Shown here in pieces: positions 45,877-54,749 of a stretch of DNA of 64,000 nt (position 1 is the stretch's first letter; every line of letters starts with the position of its first letter). The position numbers and the translations under genes were made by a program. The DNA comes from Abditibacterium sp. (GTDB lineage: Bacteria > Armatimonadota > Abditibacteriia > Abditibacteriales > Abditibacteriaceae), in NCBI GenBank assembly GCA_030448265.1, contig JAUJNG010000020.1, positions 30,931 through 94,930 on the forward strand, given 5' to 3'. Under the pieces are notes generated by a model that worked only from the letters and a program-made list of their open reading frames with translations, searched no databases and was not told the origin of the DNA.

Positions 45877-46296
45877 ATGTTTGAATATCATTGATGGGCC
45901 ACCCTTCGCACTGATGTTTTGGATCATCTTGGAGATGAAGATGAAGCTGCGTTAGAAAAGTTTGTAGCCGAGTTGCGTCAGCACATCAAAACCTTGCATC
46001 CCTATGCGGCAATTCATATTCAGTCGCGAAATGGACTTTACATTTTTCATATTTTTGGCTTCCATAATCACCGGCAAGGCCCTGTGATTGAGTTATTTCA
46101 ATGGATTGCGGAGAATGCACGTAATTCTTATGGACTGCTTTATATTCACGATGATGAAGATTCCAAGAGGGGGCAAGACTATACCAACGAATTTCGGGTG
46201 TGGAGAATGACTTTTGGCAAAGTGGAGGAATTGGCTGATCCATTTCTATCACCCTATATGCCTACTGTTGAACTTCCCTACGAACAAGGATTGTGA
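45877..46296 (+). pseudogene. Imm7-family immunity gene with an in-frame TGA at codon 6
   Basis: Read from ATG 45877 the frame gives MFEYH, then TGA (45892-45894), then WATLRTDVLDHLGDEDE and on to the end. Imm7 proteins begin MxEYHGW, so the TGA stands where a Gly codon (GGA) is expected: a single G-to-T change. The rest is a good Imm7: FHIFGFHNHRQG, GLLYIHDDED, NEFRVWRM and DPFLSPYMPT. Such proteins neutralise polymorphic toxins; no toxin gene is adjacent. A TTG at 45919 could re-initiate a protein lacking the first 14 residues. The start lies eight bases after the uvrB stop. Confidence 0.7.
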
Positions 46297-46299
46297 ATA

Positions 46300-46554
46300 A
46301 TGTCTCTTCTTCTTTGTGGTCATGATGAGTCGGCGAGTGCCATCCGCCTTTGTAAACATCTTCTGAGTGCCGCAGAAAGGAATGCCACAGAAACGGCCCA
46401 CTATCGACTCTTGCGCGGCGTGAGGATGGATTACGATTTGTGCTGCCGCGATTGTGGGAATCGCGTGAAAGGCGGCGAAAACATCGAGCTTTTCGAGGCG
46501 TGTGAAACCTGTCTTACGCCTTGGGTGCTTAACCAGAAGGAAGTCACACCATGA
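46300..46554 (+). CDS. small zinc-ribbon-like protein
   Basis: The C-terminal 42 residues hold two Cys pairs, LCCRDCGNRV and EACETCLTP, the spacing of a treble-clef or rubredoxin-like zinc ribbon. The first 42 residues (from ATG 46300) are poorly structured; an internal ATG at 46426 preceded by GTGAGG would give just the ribbon (MDYDLCCRDCG...) and may be the true start. The stop overlaps the next start (ATGA). The gene heads a three-gene unit with a CxxC membrane protein and DUF2243. Function unknown. Confidence 0.55.
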   Translation: MSLLLCGHDESASAIRLCKHLLSAAERNATETAHYRLLRGVRMDYDLCCRDCGNRVKGGENIELFEACETCLTPWVLNQKEVTP

Positions 46555-46922
46555 AATACCTCGCAGGCAGCCTTGCCGCATCAGCCGTCTTATTCCCCAG
46601 CACAGTGGCGGGGGCTTGCCCTCAATGCCGGCCCGTGGTCAAAGCCGAAGTCTATAATCAGGATTTCGCGGCCAATCTTTTGGTTCTTCTGCTGCCTCTC
46701 GCGGTTCTTTTGGTGATAGGCATCGTCATCTATTTTTGGGACACCCTCATATCAAAGCGCCGCAAGGGAAAAAACTCGAAGCATGACAGACAACTCACAA
46801 CGCGGGCCGTTAATTTCTGCAGGAATTCTGCTGGGAGCGGGAATGGGCGGCTTTGTAGACGGCATCGTTTTGCACCAAATCCTGCAAGTCCACAATATGC
46901 TGTCCAATCGCATCCCTCCTAA
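46551..46922 (+). CDS. exported CPQC membrane protein with a possible -1 frameshift site
   Basis: The protein has a signal peptide (MKYLAGSLAASAVLFPSTVAG), then ACPQCRP, then one strong helix (LLVLLLPLAVLLVIGIVIYFW) and a basic end. In the open frame it runs 45 more residues that overlap the DUF2243 gene by 140 bases and look non-natural (Arg/Ser-rich). At 46769-46775 the sequence is A AAA AAC in the correct phase, a classical -1 slippery heptamer. Slipping there would end the protein at TGA 46784-46786, overlapping the next ATG as ATGA. A one-base sequencing loss in the A tract would look the same. Confidence 0.6.
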   Translation: MKYLAGSLAASAVLFPSTVAGACPQCRPVVKAEVYNQDFAANLLVLLLPLAVLLVIGIVIYFWDTLISKRRKGKNSKHDRQLTTRAVNFCRNSAGSGNGRLCRRHRFAPNPASPQYAVQSHPS

Positions 46923-47277
46923 TGATCTGGTGTCGGCCAAAGTCAACATGACCTGGGACGGCTACTTTCACGCGGGGGTGTGGGTGCTGACTGCCCTTGG
47001 TCTCATTTTGTTGTTTCGTGCGGGTCAGCGGCGCGATGTCCCCTGGTCAGGCAAGATTCTGCTCGGCTCATGGATCGCCGGCTGGGGGTTGTTTAACCTC
47101 GTTGAAGGCATTATCGACCACCACATCCTCGGTCTTCATCATGTTTACGAATACACAGCCAACAAACTGCCCTATGATTTGGCATTTCTGGCCGGTGGCG
47201 TTCTTTTCCTGCTTGTCGGGTGGACGCTTATCCGTGCAGGGAGTCGTGAGACTGCGCGGCGCGGCGAAGCTCGATAG
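46783..47277 (+). CDS. DUF2243 family membrane protein
   Basis: The 164-residue protein has four membrane helices and the DUF2243 signatures LGAGMGGFVDGIVLHQILQVHNM, TWDGYFHAGVWVL and GWGLFNLVEGIIDHHILGLHHVYE, with several conserved His residues that could bind metal or heme. The family has no established function. ATG 46783 overlaps the preferred end of the CPQC protein. The three small genes 46300-47277 appear to be one translationally coupled unit, suggesting a joint membrane role, perhaps in metal or redox handling (inference). Confidence 0.88.
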   Translation: MTDNSQRGPLISAGILLGAGMGGFVDGIVLHQILQVHNMLSNRIPPNDLVSAKVNMTWDGYFHAGVWVLTALGLILLFRAGQRRDVPWSGKILLGSWIAGWGLFNLVEGIIDHHILGLHHVYEYTANKLPYDLAFLAGGVLFLLVGWTLIRAGSRETARRGEAR

Positions 47278-47366
47278 ACACTGTGATAAAGCCAGTCTGA
47301 TTGGCGTGGTCTTAATCGTAGCCCCACGAAGGTCGTGGCGACTGGATAAAAAGGCAGCGTCCGTCC

Positions 47367-48482
47367 TTAAGATTCCAGCTTTGAAGTCGAGGGCGGCAAA
47401 TCATTCAACTCGTCAATCAGCATCCGCAGCCGAGCGTAGTCGCGGCGATTAAAGGCAAAAATCAGGCGGGGCAGATGAGCCAGCGCGGGTTCGTCGTGTT
47501 CCACGGGCAACGCGCCACCGGCCCGAAACTCCCCCTTCATCTTGATGTCGGCAAACTTCTCCGTCAGAGCGGCGAGTTGTTCTTCACCTGGCAGGCGATG
47601 CAAACGGATAATCAATTCTTCGCGGGTGTAGCGCACGCTGTGAAAGTTGCTGTAAAAATGGGTGATCTCGCGGACGGCCTCGTCCACGCTGTCGGTGATT
47701 TTGTAGAGGCGCTGGTCGTCGGGGCCGATGAAGCCGCGCGACAGCAGTTGTCGATCCACCCATTTCTGCCAGGTGCGCCAGTAGTCGCCGCCAGGGCGAT
47801 CCACCATGACGATGGGCATGGGCACGGCGCGGCCCGTCTGCGCCAGAGTGAGAACTTCGGTGCCTTCATCCAGAGTGCCAAAACCTCCAGGAAACAGAGC
47901 AATCGCATGGCTGCCGCGCACGAACATCACTTTGCGCGTGAAGAAATAGCGGAAATGAATCAGTTTGGGGTCGCCGGTGATGAAGAGGTTAGTCTGCTGC
48001 TCGAACGGCAGACGGATCGCCAGCCCGAAAGAGGGCTGCGCGCCCGCCCCGCCGTGGCCTGCGGCCATGATGCCGCCTCCGGCTCCGGTAATCGCCATCC
48101 AGCCGGTCTGCGCCATGCGGTGCGCGAAATCTACGGCCTGGAGGTAGTCCGCATCGGTTTCGGGCGTGCGCGCCGAGCCGAAAATACTCACTTTACGCAC
48201 CGCATGATAGGGAGCGAACACCTTGAGCGCGTAGCGCATCTCGCGCAGCGAACGGTTGAGCAGTTTTAAATCGCCGCGATTGGTTTCGTCGCGCAGCAGC
48301 CTCAAGGCCGTCACGATCATCTGGCCCACCAGATCGCCGTCGGGCAGCCGTTCCACTTCGCTGATGAGACGGGCCGCCACGCGATGCAGCGGTTTCAACT
48401 GGTCGCGACTGATGGCCGAGGGAGGTTGGGCCGACTCCTGCGCGGCTTCGGTGAAGGTGACGGGATTGGTTTCGAGATCCAT
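47367..48482 (-). CDS. LOG-family protein (lysine-decarboxylase-like fold)
   Basis: The 371-residue protein has a Rossmann-like core with VSIFGSARTPETDADY, MAITGAGGGIMAAGHGGA and the LOG signature FPGGFGTLDEGTEVLTLAQTG. Short LOG proteins are cytokinin riboside 5'-monophosphate phosphoribohydrolases; related bacterial PpnN hydrolyses purine nucleotides. Here extra N-terminal (about 100 residues) and C-terminal (about 90 residues) parts make it the long type, so nucleotide 5'-monophosphate nucleosidase is plausible. No neighbour gives the substrate. Confidence 0.85.
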   Translation of the reverse strand: MDLETNPVTFTEAAQESAQPPSAISRDQLKPLHRVAARLISEVERLPDGDLVGQMIVTALRLLRDETNRGDLKLLNRSLREMRYALKVFAPYHAVRKVSIFGSARTPETDADYLQAVDFAHRMAQTGWMAITGAGGGIMAAGHGGAGAQPSFGLAIRLPFEQQTNLFITGDPKLIHFRYFFTRKVMFVRGSHAIALFPGGFGTLDEGTEVLTLAQTGRAVPMPIVMVDRPGGDYWRTWQKWVDRQLLSRGFIGPDDQRLYKITDSVDEAVREITHFYSNFHSVRYTREELIIRLHRLPGEEQLAALTEKFADIKMKGEFRAGGALPVEHDEPALAHLPRLIFAFNRRDYARLRMLIDELNDLPPSTSKLES

Positions 48483-48580
48483 AACGGGCTTTGTCGGCGC
48501 GGCTCTCGCCTTGCCTGAATTATGCCACGCCGTTTGAAATCGCCTCGCGCGCCCGAATAACCCGTCGAGTCCATGCGTGA

Positions 48581-49867
48581 TTAATGGCTTCCCTCTTCTC
48601 GCCGCGCGCCGCGATGCACCGCATCGCTTCCAAAACGGGCTTCGAGAAGGGCGACCGCCTCCTGGAGCCGTTGCTGCCGTTCTTGTGGCACGCGAGGCTC
48701 GGCTTCAACTGGTGGGTTCTCTTGCGGAGCTGGGGTCTCCACGGGTGCGGCCTCCTCCACAACGCTGTCGAAGAGGCCGAGTTGACGGATGGGACTGAGC
48801 CCGCTCACCCCAACACCCAGCAAGCGCACCGGCTCTGCGCCTGCCCAGAGCCGAGCGAGCAGGGCCGTAGCCGCCTCCTGGATGACAGGGGCGGCGTCGG
48901 TGGCAAAGAGAAGCGTGGTCTGGCGCGTGGAAAAGGAGAAATCGCTCCAGCGCAGCTTGAGCTTGACTGTGGTAGCGTGCAGCTTCTGCTTTTGCAGTTG
49001 CAACGCGACGCCCTGGGCCTGCTCTTGCAGCGCCTCGTGCAAGTCTTCCCACTCCTCCACATCCTGGGTGAAGGTGGTTTCGCTGGAAATCGACTTGGAC
49101 TCGCGCTCGGTGACGATCTCGCGTTTATCGAGGCCGCGCGCGTGCTGAGAAAGGTCGGCGCCATGGCGCCCGAAGCGGCGCATCAGGTCGCGCTCGCTCC
49201 ACTTGGCCAGGGCGCCGATGGTTTCGATGCCCAGGTCTTTCAAGCGCGCTTCCAGCTTGGGCCCCACGCCCCACAGAGCCGACACCGGAAGGGGCGCCAG
49301 AAACTGCGCTTCTTGACCTGGCTCCACCACGCACAGAGCGTGGGGCGAGTGTCCGGTGTTTACCGCAGCTTTGCCGCAGTCGGTGGCGATTTTGGCCACC
49401 ATCTTGTTGCTGGCCACCCCAACTGAGCAGGACAGCCCCAACTCGTCCAAAATTCGGCGCTGTATCTCCAGGGCTAAAGCTTTGCCCGCCGCAATGCGGT
49501 TTTGGGCGACGAGTTGGGTGACATCGAGAAACGCCTCGTCGATGGAAAGCTGCTCCAGTTGCGCTGTGAAGCCGCGCAGCAGTTCCATAACCTGAGCCGA
49601 AACGGCGCGGTAGTGCGCGTGACGTGGAGAGACGACGAGCAGGTGAGGGCACAGGCGCTGTGCCAGGCCCATGGCCATCGCCGACCTCACGCCGCAGCGA
49701 CGAGCAGGGTAGGAACAGGAGGCCACAACACCGCGATCTTGAGCGCGAGCCCCCACGGCAAAGGCTCGACCGCGCAGTGCGGGGTCGTTTTGCTCTTCCA
49801 CCGCGCAGTAGAAGGCATTGAGATCGACGTGGATGATGGTGCGCGCCGCGCCGAATGAGGACGCCAT
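48581..49867 (-). CDS. dinB: DNA polymerase IV (Y-family, translesion)
   Basis: The 428-residue protein has all Y-family motifs: IIHVDLNAFYCAVEE (catalytic Asp and steric gate), ASCSYPARRCGVRSAM, LEQLSIDEAFLDVT (catalytic Asp-Glu) and CSVGVASNKMVAKIAT. A little-finger domain follows (KSISSETTFTQDV). GLSPIRQLGLFD resembles a beta-clamp-binding QLxLF motif (about 370). A Glu/Pro-rich tail of about 60 residues follows the clamp motif and is unusual. It allows error-prone bypass of DNA damage. Confidence 0.95.
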   Translation of the reverse strand: MASSFGAARTIIHVDLNAFYCAVEEQNDPALRGRAFAVGARAQDRGVVASCSYPARRCGVRSAMAMGLAQRLCPHLLVVSPRHAHYRAVSAQVMELLRGFTAQLEQLSIDEAFLDVTQLVAQNRIAAGKALALEIQRRILDELGLSCSVGVASNKMVAKIATDCGKAAVNTGHSPHALCVVEPGQEAQFLAPLPVSALWGVGPKLEARLKDLGIETIGALAKWSERDLMRRFGRHGADLSQHARGLDKREIVTERESKSISSETTFTQDVEEWEDLHEALQEQAQGVALQLQKQKLHATTVKLKLRWSDFSFSTRQTTLLFATDAAPVIQEAATALLARLWAGAEPVRLLGVGVSGLSPIRQLGLFDSVVEEAAPVETPAPQENPPVEAEPRVPQERQQRLQEAVALLEARFGSDAVHRGARREEGSH

Positions 49868-49946
49868 ACCAACTCGAAGTATCGAGCAATCGCGCGGCTG
49901 ACGTCTGCTTTTATTTTTCTCGAAACCCCGCTTTTAGGATTGCTTC

Positions 49947-50918
49947 TCAGGAAAATCCGGCGACAGGATGCGGAACATAGCCCGCTTCCAACTCCGCGAT
50001 TTCTGCCGCGCTGAGTTTCAGTTCCAGAGCGGCGACGGCATCGTCGAGATGGTGCGGTTTCGAGGCGCCGATAATGGGCGCGCTGATAAAGGGCTTGCTC
50101 AGCATCCAGGCCAGGGCCACCTGCGCTCTGGAAACGCCGCGCCCTTGCGCCACTTGCGCGACCCGTTCCACGATTTGCCGGTCGCTGGGGACGTAAAGCG
50201 TTTTTCCGAACTCGTCGGTTTGGGCGCGCTCGGTGGTTTCGTCCCAGTCGCGCGTCAGGCGGCCCCGCGCCAGGGGACTCCACGGAATCACTCCGATGCC
50301 CTGATCCGCGCACAAACCCATCATTTCGCGTTCTTCTTCGCGGTAGAGCAGGTTGTAATGGTTTTGCATCGAAACGAAGCGCGTCCAGCCGTGCAAATCG
50401 GCCAGAAAAAGCGCTTTGGCGAACTGCCAGGCATACATTGATGACGCGCCGATGTAGCGCGCTTTGCCGGCTTTGACGACATCGTGGAGCGCTTCGAGGG
50501 TTTCCTCGAGAGGCGTGGCGGCATCGAAGCGATGAATTTGATAAAGGTCAACGTAATCGGTGCCCAGACGCCGCAGACTGGCGTCGATTTCGGCGAAAAT
50601 GGCTTTGCGCGACAAACCCTGTCCGTTGGGGCCAGGCCGCATCCGGCCATGCACTTTGGTGGCGATCACCACTTCGTCGCGCACGGCGAAGTCGCGCAGG
50701 GCGCGCCCCGTGATTTCTTCGCTGGTGCCGTCGGAATACACGTTGGCGGTGTCGAAGAAGTTGATGCCCAGTTCGAGCGCCCTTTGGATGAAGGGACGGC
50801 TTTGCTCTTCGTTCAGCGTCCAGGCATGGTTGCCCCTGTCGGGAAGGCCGTAGGTCATGCAGCCCAGGCACAGTTTGGAAACTTTCAGGCCGCTTTTGCC
50901 GAGATTCAAGGTGTTCAT
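49947..50918 (-). CDS. aldo/keto reductase
   Basis: The 323-residue protein is a TIM-barrel AKR of the YajO/Tas-like group. It carries GINFFDTANVYSDGTSEEITG (catalytic Asp and Tyr), DEVVIATKVHG (Lys), DYVDLYQIHRFD (His), VIPWSPLARGRLT and PIIGASKPHHLDDAVAALE (NADPH binding). It reduces aldehydes or ketones with NADPH; the substrate is unknown. I chose ATG 50918 (MNTLNLGKSGLKVS), the family N terminus; the frame upstream to 50999 is not family-like. Divergent from the 1157-residue secreted protein. Confidence 0.92.
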   Translation of the reverse strand: MNTLNLGKSGLKVSKLCLGCMTYGLPDRGNHAWTLNEEQSRPFIQRALELGINFFDTANVYSDGTSEEITGRALRDFAVRDEVVIATKVHGRMRPGPNGQGLSRKAIFAEIDASLRRLGTDYVDLYQIHRFDAATPLEETLEALHDVVKAGKARYIGASSMYAWQFAKALFLADLHGWTRFVSMQNHYNLLYREEEREMMGLCADQGIGVIPWSPLARGRLTRDWDETTERAQTDEFGKTLYVPSDRQIVERVAQVAQGRGVSRAQVALAWMLSKPFISAPIIGASKPHHLDDAVAALELKLSAAEIAELEAGYVPHPVAGFS

Positions 50919-51076
50919 GATGTGGTGCCGACAAACCCATCGGCTAAGCGCTTGGTGGCAAATAGAATTCCCTGAAACAGAGCGCTTTCCCGAAGCCATT
51001 CAAACTTCGTCTCCTGCTTGCCAAACCCAGCCAGAGATGAAATTGGCGCGCCGCACAGCGATACTGAGTTTTCCTC

Positions 51077-54000
51077 ATGAACATTCTCTGCAAGTCCGCT
51101 CTGGGTCTGGCTTTTCTGCTGATTTCAGCCCCGCACCTGCGCGCGGAAACACTGGCGGGAAAGGTCGTTGGCCCCGACGGAAAACCCGTCGCGGCGACTG
51201 TGTATTACGTCTATAACGCCGGCTGGAACGCCACGCAAAAGCAGGTGGAAACCGCGCCAGACGGCACGTTTCGTTTTGAGGTAAAGCCTGCCACCGCGCC
51301 GGAAGGAACCGCCGTTACACCGGAGATGCGAGACAAAGCGCGCGGCGGCGTGGCGGCTTACGCGCCAGGATTGTCGCTGGGCACGGCTCTTTTGGCGGTG
51401 GATGGGGAAAACACGGTAAAACTGGCGGCCCCGCGCAAAATCATCGGCATCTTGCGCGACGACAAAGGCGCCCCCGTCGCGGGCGCGACTTTGCGCGTGT
51501 CGCATATCTTTCAAAATTCCGGATCGGGGCGAGACGCGCCATTGCTGTTTTTCCAGCCCCCCGCGTTACTATTGCCCCAATTTACCACCAATACCAACGC
51601 CAGTGGCGCCTGGGAAATCACGGGCACTCCGCCACTGGCCAGCGTTCATATCAAGCTGGACGACGACCGTTATGTGGATGACAGCGCGCAGTTCGACGCT
51701 GAAGGCCAGTTCAACGGCCCTGGCAGGCGGGGCCTCGTGGCGCGCCGCGCCGGAAGCATCAGTGGGCGTGTTTTGGACGAAAAGGGCGCACCGGCGGCGG
51801 GTGTTCCGGTTCTGGCGACTCCCCAGCCAGGCCAAGCCAGAGAAGGCCGCAGGGGAGGTTTCGCCACCACCACCAGCGCCAAAGACGGCACGTTTCGCAT
51901 TTCCCGCGTCACTCCTGGCACCTACAACCTGCTGATCCACGACGCTGCGGCTGGAATGCCGAGGTTTGCGCCGTCCAGAGAACGAGTTGCCAACCGGCCC
52001 GCGTCTCGCATCGCGCCCGCGCGGGAAAGCGTGCGCGTGGAGGCCGGACAAAACGCGGGCGACAACACCTTTCAATTGGTGGTTCCAGCCCTCGTCAAAG
52101 GCCGTGTCGTGGAAGCGAAAAGCGGCCAGCCCCTGAGCGACGTCTCGGTGGGAGCCTACGGTCAGGGCGCGCCGCGCGCCGCCGGAATCCAGCCCGCCAC
52201 GGTCACCGACCAGGAGGGCCGTTTCGAACTGGCGCTCGTGCCAGGCCCAAACGCGATTTACGCTTTTGAAGCGGAGCAGTGGGGCAACAGCACGCCCAAA
52301 GACCCTGTTTCCACCTCGCTGACGTTGCAGGCGGGCGAGAATAAGCCCCTTTCCCTGCGGGTCGAGCGCCGTTTCGCCGATTTGAAGGGCCAGATCGTCC
52401 TGGAAAATGGCGCTGCGGCAGAGAATGTCGAAATTACGTTGTGGTCTCAGGCTCGCCTCGGCCGAACTATTCGCAGCGATGCCAGAGGGAACTTCGATTT
52501 GCAGCGCATGAGCGTTGGTTCGCTGCGCCTCGATCCCAGCCACGAGTGGACGGTCGTTAGTCCGAAAAACATCGTGCTGCCCGCCGCCGCTCCGACCAAA
52601 ATCGTGGTGCGCCGCAACCAGATGGCGCGGGTGACGGTGCGCGTGGTGGACGGCGCGGGAAAACCGGTCGAAGGCGTCAAAATGCGCTTTTCCATGCCCA
52701 TCGATTGGCAGGAGAAGAACGCGCGCAGCATCCTGAGTCCGGTCAGCGATGCATCGGGGCAATATGTTTTCGAGGCGTTGAAAATGCCCGAAGCGTTGCA
52801 GCTCAAACTCGAAAATGCCGCCAAGAAAGGCTACCAATTTCGCTCCGGCGGCGTGGCGAAGGGCATTAAAGTCACTGACGACGACTTCGCGCTTTCCGAC
52901 CTCGTGATGGAGAGTCTGGGCGCGGGTCTCAAGGGAATAGTGGCCAATGGCAATGGCGAGGCGGTCGAGGGCGCTCTGGTGCGCTCTTCGGGCGACGGAT
53001 ACGGGAACCTGGCCAAGTCCGATGCGGCGGGCCGTTTTGAATTAGCCGACCAGCCGCAGGGCGAAGTCGAACTTTTGGCCGCACGGGGCCGCGATTTTGG
53101 CCGCGCGAGCGCGCGCGGCGACGAAGCCGGCGCCAAAATCGTGTTGCAGGCGGGCTCCCCCGTGCCGCCGCGAGACATCGAGCGCGCCGTCGCGCTGTTT
53201 CGCGAAATGGCGCCTTCAGCCAACGCGTCCACTCTGGGCGAAGCGGCGCTCGCCCTGGCGCCGCACCGGCCCGCGACTGCGCTCGAACTGCTGCTTTTGG
53301 CGCCTGGGCCGCGTCCCGACAACGCGCGGGCGCGAATTATCGAGGCGCTTCCGCTCGACTCCAGCGCGGAAATGCTCGCCTGGGCGCAGAACGAACTGCC
53401 TCAAATCGGCGGCGATGCCGAGTTCGTGCGCGCGGGGGCGATGCTGGGCCACCTGCTGGCCGCGCGCCAACCCGAAGCGGCGCGCAGTTTGTGGGAGCAA
53501 ATCAACCTGCGGCGCGCCAAATTGACGGGCGACGCCGCGACGGTGGGCACCGCGTGGGCGGCGGGGCTGGCGGCGCGTCTGCAACTGCCGGAAGCGCCGC
53601 GCCTCTTCGACCAGGCTCTGGCCGCAGGACTGCGCGCTCCTGCGGCGCTCGGTTCGGTTGTGGAACCGCTCGCGGCGGGAAGCACCGCGCTCGCCGCAGC
53701 GATTCTCGCCGAATTGCCGGAGGGCAGCGAACGCAACATTTTTCTCTACCGGCGGGCGATTCAGCGGGTCGCGCGCTACGACGTGGCGGGCGCCCAGCGC
53801 CTGCTGGAGCAGATGCGCGCCCTCGTCGATGCGGTTCCGCAGCGCCCCGTGGAAGACGGCAAAATCAAGGGCCGCGACTCCTACGAATTCGACTGGGCGT
53901 TCGCCGCCAAAGATGTGATGCGCGCCCTGCCTCGCAGCGAAGTCGCGGCGGCCACGCAAATCGCGCGGCGGGTGCAGGGCTGGCACCGGATTTCGGCTCT

Positions 54001-54550
54001 GGCTCTGGCGGGGGAGTTTGGCGACAAAGAACAGCGTTTGGCGATGATCGGGGAAGCGGCGCAGGCCGAACATCGCGGCGACTGGATGGAAAACGTCACT
54101 TTTCCGCGTCTGGGCGCCCTCGCCGTCGAGCTGGACGAAGCGGCGGCGGCGGGGCTGTTCGCTCGAAGCGCCCAAAACCTCGAAGAGCAGCGCCGCGATC
54201 ACGGAGACATCAGCTCGACCGACTGGAGTTTTTACGCCTCGTTCTGGAATCCGGCGCAGGCGCGTCTGGGTCTGGAAGCGGACTGGGCGCGCCTGGGTCA
54301 AAAAGCGCGCAAGCCGGCGCAGGACGAGGACAGCGGCCTGGGATGGCAGCAGGCTTCGCTCGCGATGGCGATGAGCGCCGTGGACATCGACCGCGCTCTG
54401 GAATGGGCGCGCCAGATTTCCGACAAACCCGCTCCCCACAACCCCAGCCCGCGAGCCCGCGCTCTGAAATTTATCGGCGAACTGGTGCTTCAGGAGCCGT
54501 CCGAACGTCGTCTCCTGGTGATTTCGCCCGAAAGCGGATTTGACAGCTGA
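51077..54550 (+). CDS. very large secreted protein with repeated carboxypeptidase-regulatory-like beta domains
   Basis: The 1157-residue protein has a signal peptide (MNILCKSALGLAFLLISAPHLRA) and at least seven beta-sandwich repeats, each opening with a GxVxxxxGxPVxGAxV pattern. Examples are LAGKVVGPDGKPVAATV (about 27), IIGILRDDKGAPVAGATL, ISGRVLDEKGAPAAGVPV, VKGRVVEAKSGQPLSDVSV, VTVRVVDGAGKPVEGVKM and LKGIVANGNGEAVEGALV (about 620). From about 695 to the end it is helical and Ala-rich, resembling HEAT/TPR-type repeats. No catalytic motif is visible. A cell-surface scaffold or binding role is an inference. An element with 16- and 31-base arms follows. Confidence 0.8.
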   Translation: MNILCKSALGLAFLLISAPHLRAETLAGKVVGPDGKPVAATVYYVYNAGWNATQKQVETAPDGTFRFEVKPATAPEGTAVTPEMRDKARGGVAAYAPGLSLGTALLAVDGENTVKLAAPRKIIGILRDDKGAPVAGATLRVSHIFQNSGSGRDAPLLFFQPPALLLPQFTTNTNASGAWEITGTPPLASVHIKLDDDRYVDDSAQFDAEGQFNGPGRRGLVARRAGSISGRVLDEKGAPAAGVPVLATPQPGQAREGRRGGFATTTSAKDGTFRISRVTPGTYNLLIHDAAAGMPRFAPSRERVANRPASRIAPARESVRVEAGQNAGDNTFQLVVPALVKGRVVEAKSGQPLSDVSVGAYGQGAPRAAGIQPATVTDQEGRFELALVPGPNAIYAFEAEQWGNSTPKDPVSTSLTLQAGENKPLSLRVERRFADLKGQIVLENGAAAENVEITLWSQARLGRTIRSDARGNFDLQRMSVGSLRLDPSHEWTVVSPKNIVLPAAAPTKIVVRRNQMARVTVRVVDGAGKPVEGVKMRFSMPIDWQEKNARSILSPVSDASGQYVFEALKMPEALQLKLENAAKKGYQFRSGGVAKGIKVTDDDFALSDLVMESLGAGLKGIVANGNGEAVEGALVRSSGDGYGNLAKSDAAGRFELADQPQGEVELLAARGRDFGRASARGDEAGAKIVLQAGSPVPPRDIERAVALFREMAPSANASTLGEAALALAPHRPATALELLLLAPGPRPDNARARIIEALPLDSSAEMLAWAQNELPQIGGDAEFVRAGAMLGHLLAARQPEAARSLWEQINLRRAKLTGDAATVGTAWAAGLAARLQLPEAPRLFDQALAAGLRAPAALGSVVEPLAAGSTALAAAILAELPEGSERNIFLYRRAIQRVARYDVAGAQRLLEQMRALVDAVPQRPVEDGKIKGRDSYEFDWAFAAKDVMRALPRSEVAAATQIARRVQGWHRISALALAGEFGDKEQRLAMIGEAAQAEHRGDWMENVTFPRLGALAVELDEAAAAGLFARSAQNLEEQRRDHGDISSTDWSFYASFWNPAQARLGLEADWARLGQKARKPAQDEDSGLGWQQASLAMAMSAVDIDRALEWARQISDKPAPHNPSPRARALKFIGELVLQEPSERRLLVISPESGFDS

Positions 54551-54559
54551 TTCCCCACG

Positions 54560-54737
54560 CAATGTGTGACTTGTTCTTGAGGGCAGGCGCTTGAGCGCAC
54601 AGTTTGTAGTAGCGCCGCGAGGCGCGTTTGGAAAGCGTCACCGGCGTTCCAAACGCGCCTCGCGGCGCTACTACAAACCGTGCGACGCAAGCCTGGCGGT
54701 AAAAGGTGACCGCCCTCTCACAACAAGTCACACATTG
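54560..54737. repeat. nested inverted repeat containing GTTTGTAGTAGCGCCGCGAG copy 2
   Basis: Outer arms CAATGTGTGACTTGTT (54560-54575) and their exact complement (54722-54737) enclose GAGGGC/GCCCTC (54580-54585 with 54712-54717). Inside is the 31-base perfect hairpin 54602-54632 with 54648-54678, the same inner hairpin as 33626-33702. At 33626 the outer arms are absent; at 19861 a similar outer arm encloses a different inner hairpin. The element fills the gap before the GH20 gene. Confidence 0.95.
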
Positions 54738-54749
54738 CCTTATTTCCCC

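Noticed and set aside
45892..45894. TGA decoded as glycine (alternative genetic code)
   Set aside because: Conserved proteins in the window such as PanC, SelO, SdhC and the binding protein end properly at TGA.
50960..51000. GAAAGCGCT-like half-site as a LacI operator near the aldo/keto reductase
   Set aside because: Only one half-site is visible without a matching symmetric half, so chance occurrence is likely.
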